Assembly (NCBI RefSeq): GCF_041222825.1
Contig: NZ_CP139482.1
Location: 3,787,501 to 3,851,500 of the forward strand
Direction of reading: 5' to 3'
DNA length: 64,000 nt
From: Candidatus Thalassolituus haligoni
Lineage (GTDB): Bacteria; Pseudomonadota; Gammaproteobacteria; Pseudomonadales; Oceanobacteraceae
This document shows positions 34,703-43,602 of this stretch, piece by piece. How positions within the stretch are numbered: position 1 is the stretch's first letter; every line of letters begins with the position of its first letter. The position numbers and the translations under genes were made by a program. Under the pieces are notes generated by a model. It searched no databases. It was not told the DNA's origin and saw only the letters and a program-made list of their open reading frames with translations.

Positions 34703-36097
34703 ATGAAACTGAACCGACTGACGCTGAAAAATTTCCGCTGCTTTGAAGAGCTGGAAATCGACTTCCACGACCAGCTGACCGTACTGATTGCCCCCAATGG
34801 TGCGGGTAAAACTACGGTATTGGATGCCGCCAGAATTGCATTATCGTCGTTTATCAAAGGTATTGACGTCAGCTCGGCACGTCCACATGTACTGGCCAGC
34901 ATTACGCCAGATGACGTACGTCTGCAAAAAATGCCATCGGGCAGTATGGAACCTCAAAAGCCGTCCAGAATCACGGCGGATGGTATTTTTTGCACTCATG
35001 AGCCGGATATTATTACCTGGTATGCAGAACGAAGATCGGTCGAACCAAAAACTCGTATGTTTCGCGATGATATCTACGACAGCATCACCTCTGTAGCGAC
35101 AGAGCTGCAGAAGAAAGCCCAGGATGAGCAGACCAGTGACAGCACGGAACTGCCACTGATTCTGTATCAAGGCACCGGACGATTGTGGTACCAAGGGCGC
35201 TTTACTGCCACAATCGACGACAAAAAGCTTGAACAACAAATGTATTCCCGCATCTGGGGCTATGAAAACTGTTTAACCGCGACGTCAGGCTACAAACAGT
35301 TTGAAGACTGGTACGGCTGGTTATTCAAAAGTTATCGAGAGCTGCAAATCGCCAACCTGGAAAGCCCGAATAACCATAACGGACGTGACCTCGACGTATT
35401 CAGGCAATCCGTTGAATCCGTTCAGCAGGCGGTCAACGAGGTAACGGAAGCTGTCACCGGCTGGAAAAATCTGCAATACCGGCAATCCCAGGGCCAAAAG
35501 CTGGTAATGGAACACGACAAGCTGGGCTTTATGCCTCTGGATATGCTCAGTGATGGCCTGCGTAATATCGTTATTCTGGTAGCCGATATCGCATTCCGTT
35601 GTGTTCGCCTGAATCCGTATCTGGGTAAACATGCAGCCCTCGAAACTACCGGAGTGGTACTGATCGACGAAGTCGATATGTTCCTGCATCCGGAATGGCA
35701 GCAACAGGTAATGGGTTCGTTACAACGAGCATTTCCAAAGCTGCAATTCATTGTAACCACCCATAGCCCGCAGGTGCTGACCACTGTACTGCGGGAATCC
35801 ATTCGCAAGATTGTGATCGCCGACAACGGGCAAGCACGTGCTGAGATGCCCCTGATGAATTCCTACGGCATGGAAAGCCAGAATGCACTGCAAGGTATTA
35901 TGGAGGTTGACCCTCAACCGCCAGTCGCTGAAAAAGCAGATCTTGATGAACTCACGACCCTGATTGAAAGTGGCCAATACCAGAGACCGAAAGCACAGCA
36001 GTTAATGGAAAAACTGATGGAACAACTGGGTCATCAGCATCCACAGATCCTGAGGCTGCAACGGTCGATTCGCCGAATGGAGGCTCTTAAGCGGTGA
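34703..36097 (+). CDS. ptuA: Septu-like ATPase PtuA
   Basis: 464 residues from the ATG giving MKLNRLTLKNFRCFEELEID; a TTG 33 bases upstream is possible but less likely. Walker A is APNGAGKTT; SDGLRNIVILVADIA is the signature region, VVLIDEVDMFLHPEWQQQVM is Walker B and TTHSPQVL the switch. The gene directly after it encodes an HNH protein of the retron/Septu type, with a 4-base overlap, so the pair matches Septu, an anti-phage system where PtuA forms an ATPase scaffold for the PtuB nuclease. No reverse transcriptase or retron RNA was seen beside it. Confidence 0.82.
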   Translation: MKLNRLTLKNFRCFEELEIDFHDQLTVLIAPNGAGKTTVLDAARIALSSFIKGIDVSSARPHVLASITPDDVRLQKMPSGSMEPQKPSRITADGIFCTHEPDIITWYAERRSVEPKTRMFRDDIYDSITSVATELQKKAQDEQTSDSTELPLILYQGTGRLWYQGRFTATIDDKKLEQQMYSRIWGYENCLTATSGYKQFEDWYGWLFKSYRELQIANLESPNNHNGRDLDVFRQSVESVQQAVNEVTEAVTGWKNLQYRQSQGQKLVMEHDKLGFMPLDMLSDGLRNIVILVADIAFRCVRLNPYLGKHAALETTGVVLIDEVDMFLHPEWQQQVMGSLQRAFPKLQFIVTTHSPQVLTTVLRESIRKIVIADNGQARAEMPLMNSYGMESQNALQGIMEVDPQPPVAEKADLDELTTLIESGQYQRPKAQQLMEKLMEQLGHQHPQILRLQRSIRRMEALKR

Positions 36098-36825
36098 AGT
36101 ACATTGCCAAAAGGAAGAGGCATCTCGATTGCTTGTACGACGAGAAGATTAAACCACCAATAGACGCTGAAAGTGCGAGAAATAGATGGCAGCGTTTCAG
36201 TAGAAACAATAACTACAATTTATTGGTGGATACTCTACATGAAGAGCAGTACAGATTATGTGCATACACCGAACTACGTTTGGAAGAGCTTGGATTTGGC
36301 TTTCATGTCGAACACGTCAAACCCAAGAGCAAATATCCTTTGCAGACATTCGATTACCGCAATTTGGTACTATCCGCGCTGAGCTCAACGGATTTGGAGA
36401 ATTTAAAAATCCAATATAATTCTGAGCCAATAAGTAGCTTTGGAGGCCACTCCAAACGTAGCCATTTTAATAAGAAACAATTTCTCTCTCCGTTACTAGC
36501 AAGAACCAAGCATAACTACCTTCTGTATTTGAACAACGGTAAAATAATACCAAATCCAATAAAATCACGCCGGTACCAGAAGAAGGCAAAATACACGATT
36601 GATTTGCTAAACCTTAACCACTCAATATTGGTCACACGGCGCAAGGAATGGATAGAGGAGTTGGATCAATTAATCGATCAGCATCTTGATGATGATATGT
36701 GCTTGACGTGTCTTGCCGGGATCGATCTCGAACCGACCGATGGCAAGCTCAGCAATTTCTTTACTGCCACCTGCCAACGTTTTGGCCCTGCAATCAGTAA
36801 TCCTATTACCCGTCGTTATTACTGA
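36094..36825 (+). CDS. ptuB: Septu/retron-type HNH endonuclease PtuB
   Basis: 243 residues. The HNH core is visible: EEQYRLCAYTELRLEELGFG, then FHVEHVKPKSKYP with His71/His74, and TFDYRNLVLSA with the Asn. This spacing is the one of 'retron system putative HNH endonuclease' proteins. Codon use and base content are more AT-rich than in the neighbouring genes, which fits recent transfer. It overlaps ptuA (ATGA), so expression is coupled. It would cut nucleic acid when released or activated by PtuA. Confidence 0.82.
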   Translation: MKYIAKRKRHLDCLYDEKIKPPIDAESARNRWQRFSRNNNYNLLVDTLHEEQYRLCAYTELRLEELGFGFHVEHVKPKSKYPLQTFDYRNLVLSALSSTDLENLKIQYNSEPISSFGGHSKRSHFNKKQFLSPLLARTKHNYLLYLNNGKIIPNPIKSRRYQKKAKYTIDLLNLNHSILVTRRKEWIEELDQLIDQHLDDDMCLTCLAGIDLEPTDGKLSNFFTATCQRFGPAISNPITRRYY

Positions 36826-36839
36826 TCACATTCATTGCT

Positions 36840-36866
36840 CGTTCCCAGCATTCCTTCGTGGGAACG
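36840..36866 (+). other. Inverted repeat after ptuB
   Basis: CGTTCCCA and TGGGAACG form an 8-bp stem with an 11-nt loop, 15 bases past the ptuB stop. No T-run follows, so termination is uncertain. GTTCCCA...TGGGAAC hairpins are common dispersed elements in gammaproteobacteria. Confidence 0.45.
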
Positions 36867-36940
36867 TGATACCTGCCAAAATCAAGGCATACCACGCCGG
36901 AGCGTGGGAGCCAGTTGTTCAAAATCACCACCGAGCTGTA

Positions 36941-37999
36941 TTACAGCGCTTCCAGCGTTTTCTCTGCCAGCAAACCGCGTTCTTTCGCCATGGTCATGGC
37001 GGTGTCGATGATCATGTCTTCCTGACCACCAATCATCTTCTTGCGGCCCAGTTCGACCAGCACGTCGCGGGCGGGTACGCCGAAGCGTTCGGCGGCGCGT
37101 TTGGCGTGCAGCAGGAAGGTGGAGTAGACACCGGCGTAGCCTAGGGTGAGGGAGTCGCGGTCAACACGCACTGGCTGGTCCATCAGCGGCACGATAACGT
37201 CTTCGGCCAAGTCCATCAGTTGGAACAGGTCGGTGCCGGTTTTGGCACCCATGCGTTCTGCCACGGCGACGAACACTTCCAGCGGGGTGTTGCCTGCGCC
37301 TGCGCCCATACCGGCAACGGAGGCGTCAATGCGGGCTGCTCCGGCTTCGACCGCAGCGATGGAGTTGGCAATGCCCATGCCCATGTTGTGGTGGCCATGG
37401 AAACCGATTTCGGTACCTGGCTCCAGCGCGTCACGCAGGGCTTCGATTCGTTCAGTCACGTCTTCCGGCAGCATAAAACCGGCGGAGTCGGTGATGTAAA
37501 CGGTTTGGGCTCCGTAGGATTCCATCAGTTTGGCTTGTTTGACCAGGCCTTTGGCGTTGTTGAGGTGCGCCATCATCAGGAATCCGGTGGTGTCCATGCC
37601 CAGTTCACGAGCACAGGCAATGTGCTGTGGTGAGGTGTCGGCTTCAGTGCAGTGGGTGGCCACGTGAACCGAGCGGGCACCTTCTTTGTAGGCACTTTTG
37701 AGTTCTTTCATAGTGCCCAGGCCAGGCAACAAGAGGACGGAGACTTTGGCGTTGGTCACTGCATTGGCAACGGCGTTAATGTATTCCTCGTTGGAGGCCA
37801 TGGCAAAACCGTGCTGCAGCGAGTTACCGCCCAGGCCAGCACCGTGGGTACATTGCAGGTACGGAATACCGGCGGCGTCGAGGCCTTTGGCGACCTTGAC
37901 CATTTCGGCCACAGAAATCTGTTCACGCTTGGCGTGCATACCGTCACGCAGACACATGTCGTGCAGGATGATGTTACGACCCTTTAAACGCTTGCTCAT
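36941..37999 (-). CDS. dmpG: 4-hydroxy-2-oxovalerate aldolase (copy 1)
   Basis: 352 residues. It splits 4-hydroxy-2-oxovalerate into pyruvate and acetaldehyde, the last ring-derived step of the meta pathway. The metal and catalytic residues appear in [13 protein letters not shown] (Arg, Asp, His) and in [12 protein letters not shown] (the two metal His). The C-terminal part is the DmpG communication domain that channels acetaldehyde to the dehydrogenase DmpF. Its start overlaps the end of the dehydrogenase gene by four bases, as is usual. It is the last gene of this cluster and shows strong similarity to copy 2 at 61647. Confidence 0.95.
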   Translation of the reverse strand: MSKRLKGRNIILHDMCLRDGMHAKREQISVAEMVKVAKGLDAAGIPYLQCTHGAGLGGNSLQHGFAMASNEEYINAVANAVTNAKVSVLLLPGLGTMKELKSAYKEGARSVHVATHCTEADTSPQHIACARELGMDTTGFLMMAHLNNAKGLVKQAKLMESYGAQTVYITDSAGFMLPEDVTERIEALRDALEPGTEIGFHGHHNMGMGIANSIAAVEAGAARIDASVAGMGAGAGNTPLEVFVAVAERMGAKTGTDLFQLMDLAEDVIVPLMDQPVRVDRDSLTLGYAGVYSTFLLHAKRAAERFGVPARDVLVELGRKKMIGGQEDMIIDTAMTMAKERGLLAEKTLEAL

Positions 38000-38925
38000 T
38001 GAGTGGCCTCCATTTCGGACAGGTTGTATTCGCCCGCCAGCATTTTTTCGGCGAACATTTCCGCAGTTCGGGTACCGGCAGCGGTCATGATGTCGAGGTT
38101 TCCGGCGTAGGTTGGCAGGTAGTCGCCCAGGCCAGCGACTTCCATAAACACGGCAACACGATGGCCTTGTGGCACTTCGTCGAAGACCGGGCCGTTCACC
38201 AGGCGGTAGCCCGGCACGTACTTCTGCACTTCTTTGATCATGTTCAGCACCGATTCGGTAATCGCGGCTTCGTTTGGTTTGTCTTCCGTCAGGCAGTAAA
38301 TGGTGTTGCGCATGATCATCGGCGGCTCAGCCGGGTTGATGATGCACAGCGCCTTGCCTTTTTTGGCACCGCCCACTTTTTCGATGGCGTTGGAGGTGGT
38401 GTAGGTAAACTCGTCCAGGTTGGCGCGGGTGCCCGGGCCAACCGATTTGGACGACAGCGAGGCAATGATCTCGGCGTATTCCACATCCTGAATCTGCGAC
38501 ACGGCGTTCACAATCGGAATCGTGGCCTGACCGGCACAGGAGATCATGTTGACGTTCTTTTCGGCGCGCTCGGCGTGTTCTTTCAGGTTCACTGGCGGAA
38601 CGCACAATGGGCCTATCGCCGCGGGCGTCAGGTCAATCATCAGTACACCCAGCTCGTTCAGCTTGCGCGAGTTTTCTGCATGCACGTAGGCCGAGGTGGC
38701 GTCGAAGGCGATCTGGATGTCATCGTCCAGTACGTGGGGCAGCAGGCCGTCAACACCCAGGTGGGTGGTTTTCAGGCCCATGGCGGCGGCACGTTTGAGG
38801 CCTTCGGATTCCGGGTCGATGCCCACCATCCAGACCGGTTCCAGTACTTCACTGCGCTGGATTTTATAGATCAGGTCAGTGCCGATGTTGCCCGAGCCGA
38901 TCAGGGCACATTTGATTTTTTTCAT
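37996..38925 (-). CDS. dmpF: Acylating acetaldehyde dehydrogenase (copy 1)
   Basis: 309 residues. It converts acetaldehyde, NAD and CoA into acetyl-CoA, with the aldehyde channelled from DmpG. The Rossmann loop is [10 protein letters not shown] (9-18), and the catalytic Cys130 lies in [33 protein letters not shown] is a family marker. Its start overlaps the tautomerase gene's stop and its end overlaps the aldolase start. A close paralogue is at 62691. Confidence 0.95.
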   Translation of the reverse strand: MKKIKCALIGSGNIGTDLIYKIQRSEVLEPVWMVGIDPESEGLKRAAAMGLKTTHLGVDGLLPHVLDDDIQIAFDATSAYVHAENSRKLNELGVLMIDLTPAAIGPLCVPPVNLKEHAERAEKNVNMISCAGQATIPIVNAVSQIQDVEYAEIIASLSSKSVGPGTRANLDEFTYTTSNAIEKVGGAKKGKALCIINPAEPPMIMRNTIYCLTEDKPNEAAITESVLNMIKEVQKYVPGYRLVNGPVFDEVPQGHRVAVFMEVAGLGDYLPTYAGNLDIMTAAGTRTAEMFAEKMLAGEYNLSEMEATQ

Positions 38926-39155
38926 AGTGGTTGCGCTCCTTCTCCGCTGCTCTGTGCCGCAGCCGCCTGGTCGGATGCCCGACCGGCTTTACCGGCGACA
39001 AAAAATTCACCGTTTTTGTGTTCAGTAATCAGGATACGTACGGTGCTGGCGTTACAATCCAGCGCCTCACAACAGGCGGAGGTGACCTTTTCAGCCAGGC
39101 GGGCCTTGTCTTCGAGAGAGCGGCCTTCCAGCATGTGCATTTCGATAATGGGCAT
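38922..39155 (-). CDS. 4-oxalocrotonate tautomerase family protein
   Basis: 77 residues. After removal of the initiator Met, Pro1 would be the catalytic base ([13 protein letters not shown]), with Arg at the usual position 11 and another Arg in TVRILITEH. It probably isomerises 2-hydroxymuconate or 2-hydroxypent-2,4-dienoate between the decarboxylase and hydratase steps. It has a 15-residue tail ([13 protein letters not shown]...) beyond the usual 62. It is tightly packed with its neighbours. A second tautomerase (49582) stands next to catechol 2,3-dioxygenase. Confidence 0.88.
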   Translation of the reverse strand: MPIIEMHMLEGRSLEDKARLAEKVTSACCEALDCNASTVRILITEHKNGEFFVAGKAGRASDQAAAAQSSGEGAQPL

Positions 39156-39173
39156 TTGTGTAGTCTCTTGTTG

Positions 39174-39974
39174 TTATGCAGTGAAGGACACCGATACGGA
39201 GCCGAGTTCCTGGAAGCGCGCCGAGATGTAGTCCCCCGGTGCCACCGCGGTAGCGGCAGTGATGCCGCCACTCATCACGAAGCTGCCTTTCGGCAGGGTT
39301 TCGCCCAGCTGATGGAGGATGTTCACCAGCATGGCGACGGCTTCTGCCGGGTTGTTCATCACTGCGGCACCGGCACCCATTTCGACGATTTCACCGTTTT
39401 TTTCCATCACCACACCGAGGGTGCGCAAATCCAAATCAGCCGCATAACGGGGGCGGCCACCACCGACAAAGCGCGCCGAGGAACCGTTGTCGGCAATCAC
39501 GCTTTGTAGGTCGAAGCTGAATTTCTGAAACCGGGAGTCGATGATTTCAATTGCGGGCAGTACGTAGTCGGTGGCGGCTAACACCTGTTCGGCAGTGCAG
39601 TTCGGGCCTTCGAGATCCTGCGATGTAACGAAGGCAATTTCACATTCCGCCCTAGGGTGAACCAGCTCGGATACCGAGATCGTACTGTTTTCCGGCACCG
39701 CCATTTTATCGGTCAGGAAGCCGATGGACGGCACTTCCACACCCATTTGCTTCATCTTGGCCTTGGAGGTCAGACCCGCTTTCCAGCCCACCAGTTTATG
39801 GCCCTGGGCGATAAAACGCTGACGCAAGGCGGTTTGCACGGCATAGCCATCGTCCATGGTCATGGCCGGATATTCGTCGGTCAGTTTCGGAATGGCGTAA
39901 GCACGGGTTTGAGCACCTTCAATACGCTCGCACAGGCGTACGATGTCTTCACGAGTCAGGGTAATGTCTTTCAT
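39174..39974 (-). CDS. dmpH: 4-oxalocrotonate decarboxylase (copy 1)
   Basis: 266 residues, from the hydratase/decarboxylase superfamily. It removes CO2 from 2-oxo-3-hexenedioate to give 2-hydroxypent-2,4-dienoate. Family marks are VGWKAGLTSKAKMKQMGVEV, HPRAECEIAFV (the metal-binding Glu residues), PAIEIIDSRF and a VIADNGSSARFVGG segment. DmpH works in complex with the hydratase DmpE, whose gene overlaps its start by four bases. A paralogue of the same subfamily is at 60729. The decarboxylase/hydratase assignment follows the DmpH-like ADNGSSARFV and GAAVMNNPAEAVA signatures. Confidence 0.9.
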   Translation of the reverse strand: MKDITLTREDIVRLCERIEGAQTRAYAIPKLTDEYPAMTMDDGYAVQTALRQRFIAQGHKLVGWKAGLTSKAKMKQMGVEVPSIGFLTDKMAVPENSTISVSELVHPRAECEIAFVTSQDLEGPNCTAEQVLAATDYVLPAIEIIDSRFQKFSFDLQSVIADNGSSARFVGGGRPRYAADLDLRTLGVVMEKNGEIVEMGAGAAVMNNPAEAVAMLVNILHQLGETLPKGSFVMSGGITAATAVAPGDYISARFQELGSVSVSFTA

Positions 39975-40813
39975 GCCTGGTTCTCCTGTGAAGTAGTCTG
40001 GGCCTTTCTTTGTACTGCCGTGTGGCCTTGGAACGACACACTGCAGGAACCTAGCCCGCCAACCGTACAGGTCAGCGTGTCGCCATTTTCAATCGGTACC
40101 AATTGCGATTGGGAGCCGGACAGAATTACTTCACCGGCCTTGAACGGGATACCCAAGGTGCCCAGAGTATTCGCCAGCCAGGCCACCGCATTCACGGGAG
40201 AACCCTGTACCGCAGCACCGGTTGAGGTGGAGAGTAATTCACCGTTTTTTTCCAGCACCATGCCCGCCAGCGTCAGGTCGAGTTTTTTCGGATCACCTCG
40301 GGTTTCACCCAGTACGTACACGCCACAAGAGGCGTTGTCGGCGACGGTGTCCTGAATCTTGATTTTCCAGTTGTCGATACGGGAATCGACAATCTCGAAA
40401 CATGGCACCACATAATCGGTAGCACGGATGACGTCCATAGCGGTGATACCGGGGCCTTGCAGATCTTCTTTCAGGATAAACGCCAGTTCCGCTTCGGCCT
40501 TCGGCTGGATCAGTTCATCCAGATTCATGGTATCGCCTTCGGCGTAAATCATGTTCGAGGTCAACTGGCCAAAGTCCGGTTGAAACACGCCGAGAAAATC
40601 CTGCACCGGCTTGCTGGTGACGCCGATTTTTTTACCGACAACGCTTTCACCCGCATCCAGTCGACACTGAATAAAACGTTGCTGGATGCGATAGGCGTCT
40701 TCCAGACTGATGTCTGGAAACTGTTCGGTAAAGGGTACCAGCGTGGTCTGGCTGACGAACGCGTTGTACAGTTCGTCGCCCAGCTGGTTGATCAATTCAT
40801 TATTCATAGCCAT
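39971..40813 (-). CDS. dmpE: 2-oxopent-4-enoate hydratase (copy 1)
   Basis: About 280 residues. It adds water to 2-hydroxypent-2,4-dienoate, giving 4-hydroxy-2-oxovalerate. KKIGVTSKPVQDFLGVFQPD, QPKAEAELAFIL and EIVDSRIDNWKIKIQDTVAD are hydratase-branch signatures; ADNASCGVYVLG contrasts with the decarboxylase motif. The ATG at 40813 has GGGGTG seven bases upstream and avoids the first weak codon at 40822. It begins 12 bases after the semialdehyde dehydrogenase gene. It has a 15-residue C-terminal tail beyond the copy at 63631. Confidence 0.92.
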   Translation of the reverse strand: MAMNNELINQLGDELYNAFVSQTTLVPFTEQFPDISLEDAYRIQQRFIQCRLDAGESVVGKKIGVTSKPVQDFLGVFQPDFGQLTSNMIYAEGDTMNLDELIQPKAEAELAFILKEDLQGPGITAMDVIRATDYVVPCFEIVDSRIDNWKIKIQDTVADNASCGVYVLGETRGDPKKLDLTLAGMVLEKNGELLSTSTGAAVQGSPVNAVAWLANTLGTLGIPFKAGEVILSGSQSQLVPIENGDTLTCTVGGLGSCSVSFQGHTAVQRKAQTTSQENQA

Positions 40814-40825
40814 GGTCAGCACCCC

Positions 40826-42286
40826 TTACAGTTTGATGCAGACGTTGCGCAGTTCGGTGTAGAACTCCAGCGAGTGCACCCCACCTTCGCGGCCAATACC
40901 GGATTGTTTCGAGCCACCGAAGGCAGTACGCAGGTCACGCAGGAACCAGGAGTTGATCCAGGTGATACCGACATCGATACGACCGGCCATGCGGTGAGCA
41001 CGGGTCAGGTTGGTGGTCCAGAGGGTGGTAGAGAGGCCGTATTCGTTATCGTTGGCCTTGGCCACTACCTCGTCTTCGCTGTCGAACGGGCTGATATGGC
41101 AGCAAGGGCCAAAGATTTCTTCACGTACCACCGAGGCCGTTTCTGGCAGGCCAGTCCAGATGGTCGGCTGCACCCAGTTACCTTCAGCCAGATCGGCTGG
41201 CATCTCTGGCACGCCTCCGCCAGTCACCACGGTGGCACCTTCAGCAACGGCTTTTTGGTAATACGACAACACCTTGTGCTGGTGCTCGCGACTGATCAGC
41301 GGGCCGTAGTTATTGCCTTTGATTTCCGGGCGACCAAACTGCACGGCTTCGGCTTTTTCTTTCAGCGCAGCGACAAATTTGTCGAAAACAGGACGTTCAA
41401 CGTACACCCGCTCAGTCCCCAGACACACCTGACCGGTATTCAGGAAAGCCGACCGGAAAATGCCGTTGACGGCGTCGTCAAAATCGGCATCGGCAAACAC
41501 GATACCGGCGTTTTTACCGCCCATCTCGAACGACACATCGCGGGTGCCTTCGGCAGCGGCTTTCATAATAGCGGTGCCGGTGCGGGTTTCACCGGTAAAG
41601 GTAATGGCGTCAACGCCCTGGTGTTGGGTCACGAATTCACCGGCAGAGGCCGGGCCAAATCCGTTGACGACGTTGTACACGCCTTTGGGGATGCCGACCT
41701 TGTTCATCACTTCGCCCAGTAACGCGGCGGTGAACGGGGTTTCTTCCGACGGTTTTAATACCACGGTGTTGCCACACGCCAGTGCCGGGCCGACTTTCCA
41801 GGTCATCAGCAGGAAAGGCGCATTCCAGGGGGAAATCACACCAATCACGCCTTTAGGCACTCGCAGGGCGTAGTTCAGCGCGCCGCGACCATCCGGGGTA
41901 TCGAGCATGAAGGATTCGGTCGGCACGTTTTTGATAACGTCGGCAAACACCTTGAAGTTGGCGGCACCACGGGGAATAAATACGTGTTTCATGACGTGTT
42001 CGGGCTGGCCGGTGTCTTCCATCTCGGCCGCCACAAAGTCGTCGAAACGGCGAGTTATTTCATCCGCAACGCCATACAGCAGCTCAACACGCTGATCCTG
42101 GCTCAGCGAACCCCACTCGCCATGCAGCGCAGCACGGGCGGCCTTAACCGCAGCATCCACGTCTGCCCGGGTGGCTTCGGCAATGCTGGCAATGACGCTG
42201 TTGTCTACCGGGGAACGCTTGTCGAAGCGGATGCCGGAACTGGCTGGCAGGAAAGACCCGTTAATAAAGTTTTCAATCTGGTGCAT
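40826..42286 (-). CDS. dmpC: 2-hydroxymuconic semialdehyde dehydrogenase
   Basis: 486 residues, an NAD-dependent aldehyde dehydrogenase that turns the product of catechol 2,3-dioxygenase into 2-hydroxymuconate (4-oxalocrotonate), the entry into the oxalocrotonate branch. The catalytic set is Asn155 (SPWNAPF), Glu254 (SFEMGGKNAG) and Cys288 (LNTGQVCLGTERVY). Its C-terminal GREGGVHSLEFYTELRNVCI is typical of DmpC/XylG. It heads the six-gene operon, which ends at dmpG. A palindromic candidate operator lies in the 375-bp divergent region upstream. No 2-hydroxymuconic semialdehyde hydrolase is seen here. Confidence 0.95.
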   Translation of the reverse strand: MHQIENFINGSFLPASSGIRFDKRSPVDNSVIASIAEATRADVDAAVKAARAALHGEWGSLSQDQRVELLYGVADEITRRFDDFVAAEMEDTGQPEHVMKHVFIPRGAANFKVFADVIKNVPTESFMLDTPDGRGALNYALRVPKGVIGVISPWNAPFLLMTWKVGPALACGNTVVLKPSEETPFTAALLGEVMNKVGIPKGVYNVVNGFGPASAGEFVTQHQGVDAITFTGETRTGTAIMKAAAEGTRDVSFEMGGKNAGIVFADADFDDAVNGIFRSAFLNTGQVCLGTERVYVERPVFDKFVAALKEKAEAVQFGRPEIKGNNYGPLISREHQHKVLSYYQKAVAEGATVVTGGGVPEMPADLAEGNWVQPTIWTGLPETASVVREEIFGPCCHISPFDSEDEVVAKANDNEYGLSTTLWTTNLTRAHRMAGRIDVGITWINSWFLRDLRTAFGGSKQSGIGREGGVHSLEFYTELRNVCIKL

Positions 42287-42403
42287 AAACCAAACCCTCG
42301 ATCTTTTTTAATTAGATTTATCCAGCGGAGCACTGGTCGACCGTGAAAGTTGAAGGTTAGTAAATACATTACATACCATCTAATACTATTTTTTAGCCAT
42401 CTC

Positions 42404-42435
42404 GATACCTTAGTGGTATCAGAAAACCCGATACC
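42404..42435. promoter_or_regulatory. Candidate operator in the dmpC/glcG divergent region
   Basis: GATACC and GGTATC (42404-42409, 42415-42420) form an inverted repeat with a 5-base spacer; a third GATACC half-site is at 42430-42435. This sits about 120 bases upstream of dmpC in AT-rich DNA. The regulator is unknown. The rest of the 375-bp gap (42287-42661) holds no other clear feature. Confidence 0.4.
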
Positions 42436-42661
42436 AGCCTGTTAATTGATGCTTTATGATCGCGGTCTAAAACGAACAAGCCCCATTCCATCAGGCCTGT
42501 AGAGCAGATACTGACGCCACCGATGTGCTGTATAACGGTATATCAATATCCCGAATCTGGCCCCAAGGCGGCCTCTGGCCAGTGGTAGCATCATCAGGTC
42601 ACATCTATAAATGACTGCGCTCGAAATAACAGCGCTCAAATACACAACCAAAGGTCATGTT

Positions 42662-43081
42662 ATGAATCCGATCAACTGCAAGCAGGCCCGCGAGATTCTG
42701 GATCGCGCGGTCGAAAAAGCCGAAAGTATGGATCTGCGTATCTGTGTCGCTGTTGCCGACAGTGGTGCCAATATCGTTGGTTTCTTGCGTATGGACAGAG
42801 CCTTTCTTGGCTCAGCGGATGTCAGTCAGCGTAAAGCCAAAACCGCTGTTTTGTTTCAATGCCCGACCGATGTCTTCGGCACGGTGATCGAGCAGGAAAA
42901 GCTGATTGGTATGGATCAGGTCGGCGGCGGTTTGATGGCGTTTGGCGGCGGCCTGCCAATGATGATCAACGGCGAATTGATCGGTGCCGTGGGGGTATCC
43001 GGTGCCACGGCCGCACAAGACAAGGAAGTTGCGGCTTACGCCATGGCGGCCGTAATGGAGCTGGCGGACTCAGCCCGATAA
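42662..43081 (+). CDS. GlcG/HbpS-family (DUF336) protein
   Basis: 139 residues. The GlcG fold is shown by REILDRAVEKAESMDLRICV, AVADSGANIVGFLRMDRAFL, GGGLPMMINGELIGAVGVSG and a C-terminal TAAQDKEVAAYAM. Family members bind haem or small ligands, or act as small-molecule chaperones; many stand beside catabolic genes for aromatic or glycolate compounds. It is divergent from dmpC and convergent with the NikR-like gene, 15 bases away. The ATG at 42662 has AAGG eight bases upstream. Function remains open. Confidence 0.8.
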   Translation: MNPINCKQAREILDRAVEKAESMDLRICVAVADSGANIVGFLRMDRAFLGSADVSQRKAKTAVLFQCPTDVFGTVIEQEKLIGMDQVGGGLMAFGGGLPMMINGELIGAVGVSGATAAQDKEVAAYAMAAVMELADSAR

Positions 43082-43095
43082 CATCGTCGGAGCAT

Positions 43096-43542
43096 TCAGC
43101 CTTTTGGCGGCAGAGGATGTATCGGCGGGATAATGTAGGAATTCAACAGTAGCTTGCCGTAGACCACGCCTCTCAAGGTGATCATCTGGTCGGCGATCTG
43201 GTTGAGTTTGTCGGCAGGGCCTTGTACCAGAATAATGGACAGGGTGTTGGTGTGGGTCAGGTTGACGTTCAGGTTGCTGATCACTTCGTCAATGTATTGA
43301 AACTGCAAGTCGTGCAAACGCTTTTGCAGCCCCGGTATCGCGTGGTTGTAAACCAGATTGACGGTGCCGGTCATAACATCACTACCCTGCTGGGCGCGAT
43401 GGTCGTTGATTTGATGATTGATCATGTCGCAGATGGCTTGTGAACGGCTTTCAAAGCCCCGTTCGCTCACCATCTGATCCAGGCCGTCGAGCAGGCTCTC
43501 GGGCATGGAGATGCTGATTCGGCTGATTTTTTCTTTGCTCAT
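43096..43542 (-). CDS. NikR-fold ribbon-helix-helix regulator without nickel ligands
   Basis: 148 residues. The N-terminal RHS-type DNA-binding half (KISRISISMPESLLDGLDQM, FESRSQAICDMINHQ) is a ribbon-helix-helix. The C-terminal part aligns with the ACT-like NikR domain (GTVNLVYNHAIPGLQKRLHD). In E. coli NikR nickel binds His76, His87, His89 and Cys95; by eye these align here with Phe, Asn, Asn and Thr (LNVNLTHTNTLSIIL). A different effector is therefore likely. AGGA stands six bases before the ATG used. It ends the transporter-amidohydrolase-ligase gene series, about 60 bp after the ligase. Confidence 0.82.
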   Translation of the reverse strand: MSKEKISRISISMPESLLDGLDQMVSERGFESRSQAICDMINHQINDHRAQQGSDVMTGTVNLVYNHAIPGLQKRLHDLQFQYIDEVISNLNVNLTHTNTLSIILVQGPADKLNQIADQMITLRGVVYGKLLLNSYIIPPIHPLPPKG

Positions 43543-43602
43543 GGTTTGTCCTTGCAAGCAGTATCCGTGATATTGGGGTGGCGTTTGCCCCCCCTTTCAG
43601 AC

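Noticed and set aside
37999..39231. 410-codon open frame on the plus strand
   Set aside because: It lies antisense to dmpF and the tautomerase gene, has no recognisable domain and has a shadow-like composition.
40457..41722. 421-codon open frame on the plus strand
   Set aside because: It is antisense to dmpC and dmpE; those have complete active-site motifs while this frame has none.
43096..43542. Nickel-responsive NikR
   Set aside because: The fold is right, but all four nickel ligands are replaced and there are no nickel genes nearby.
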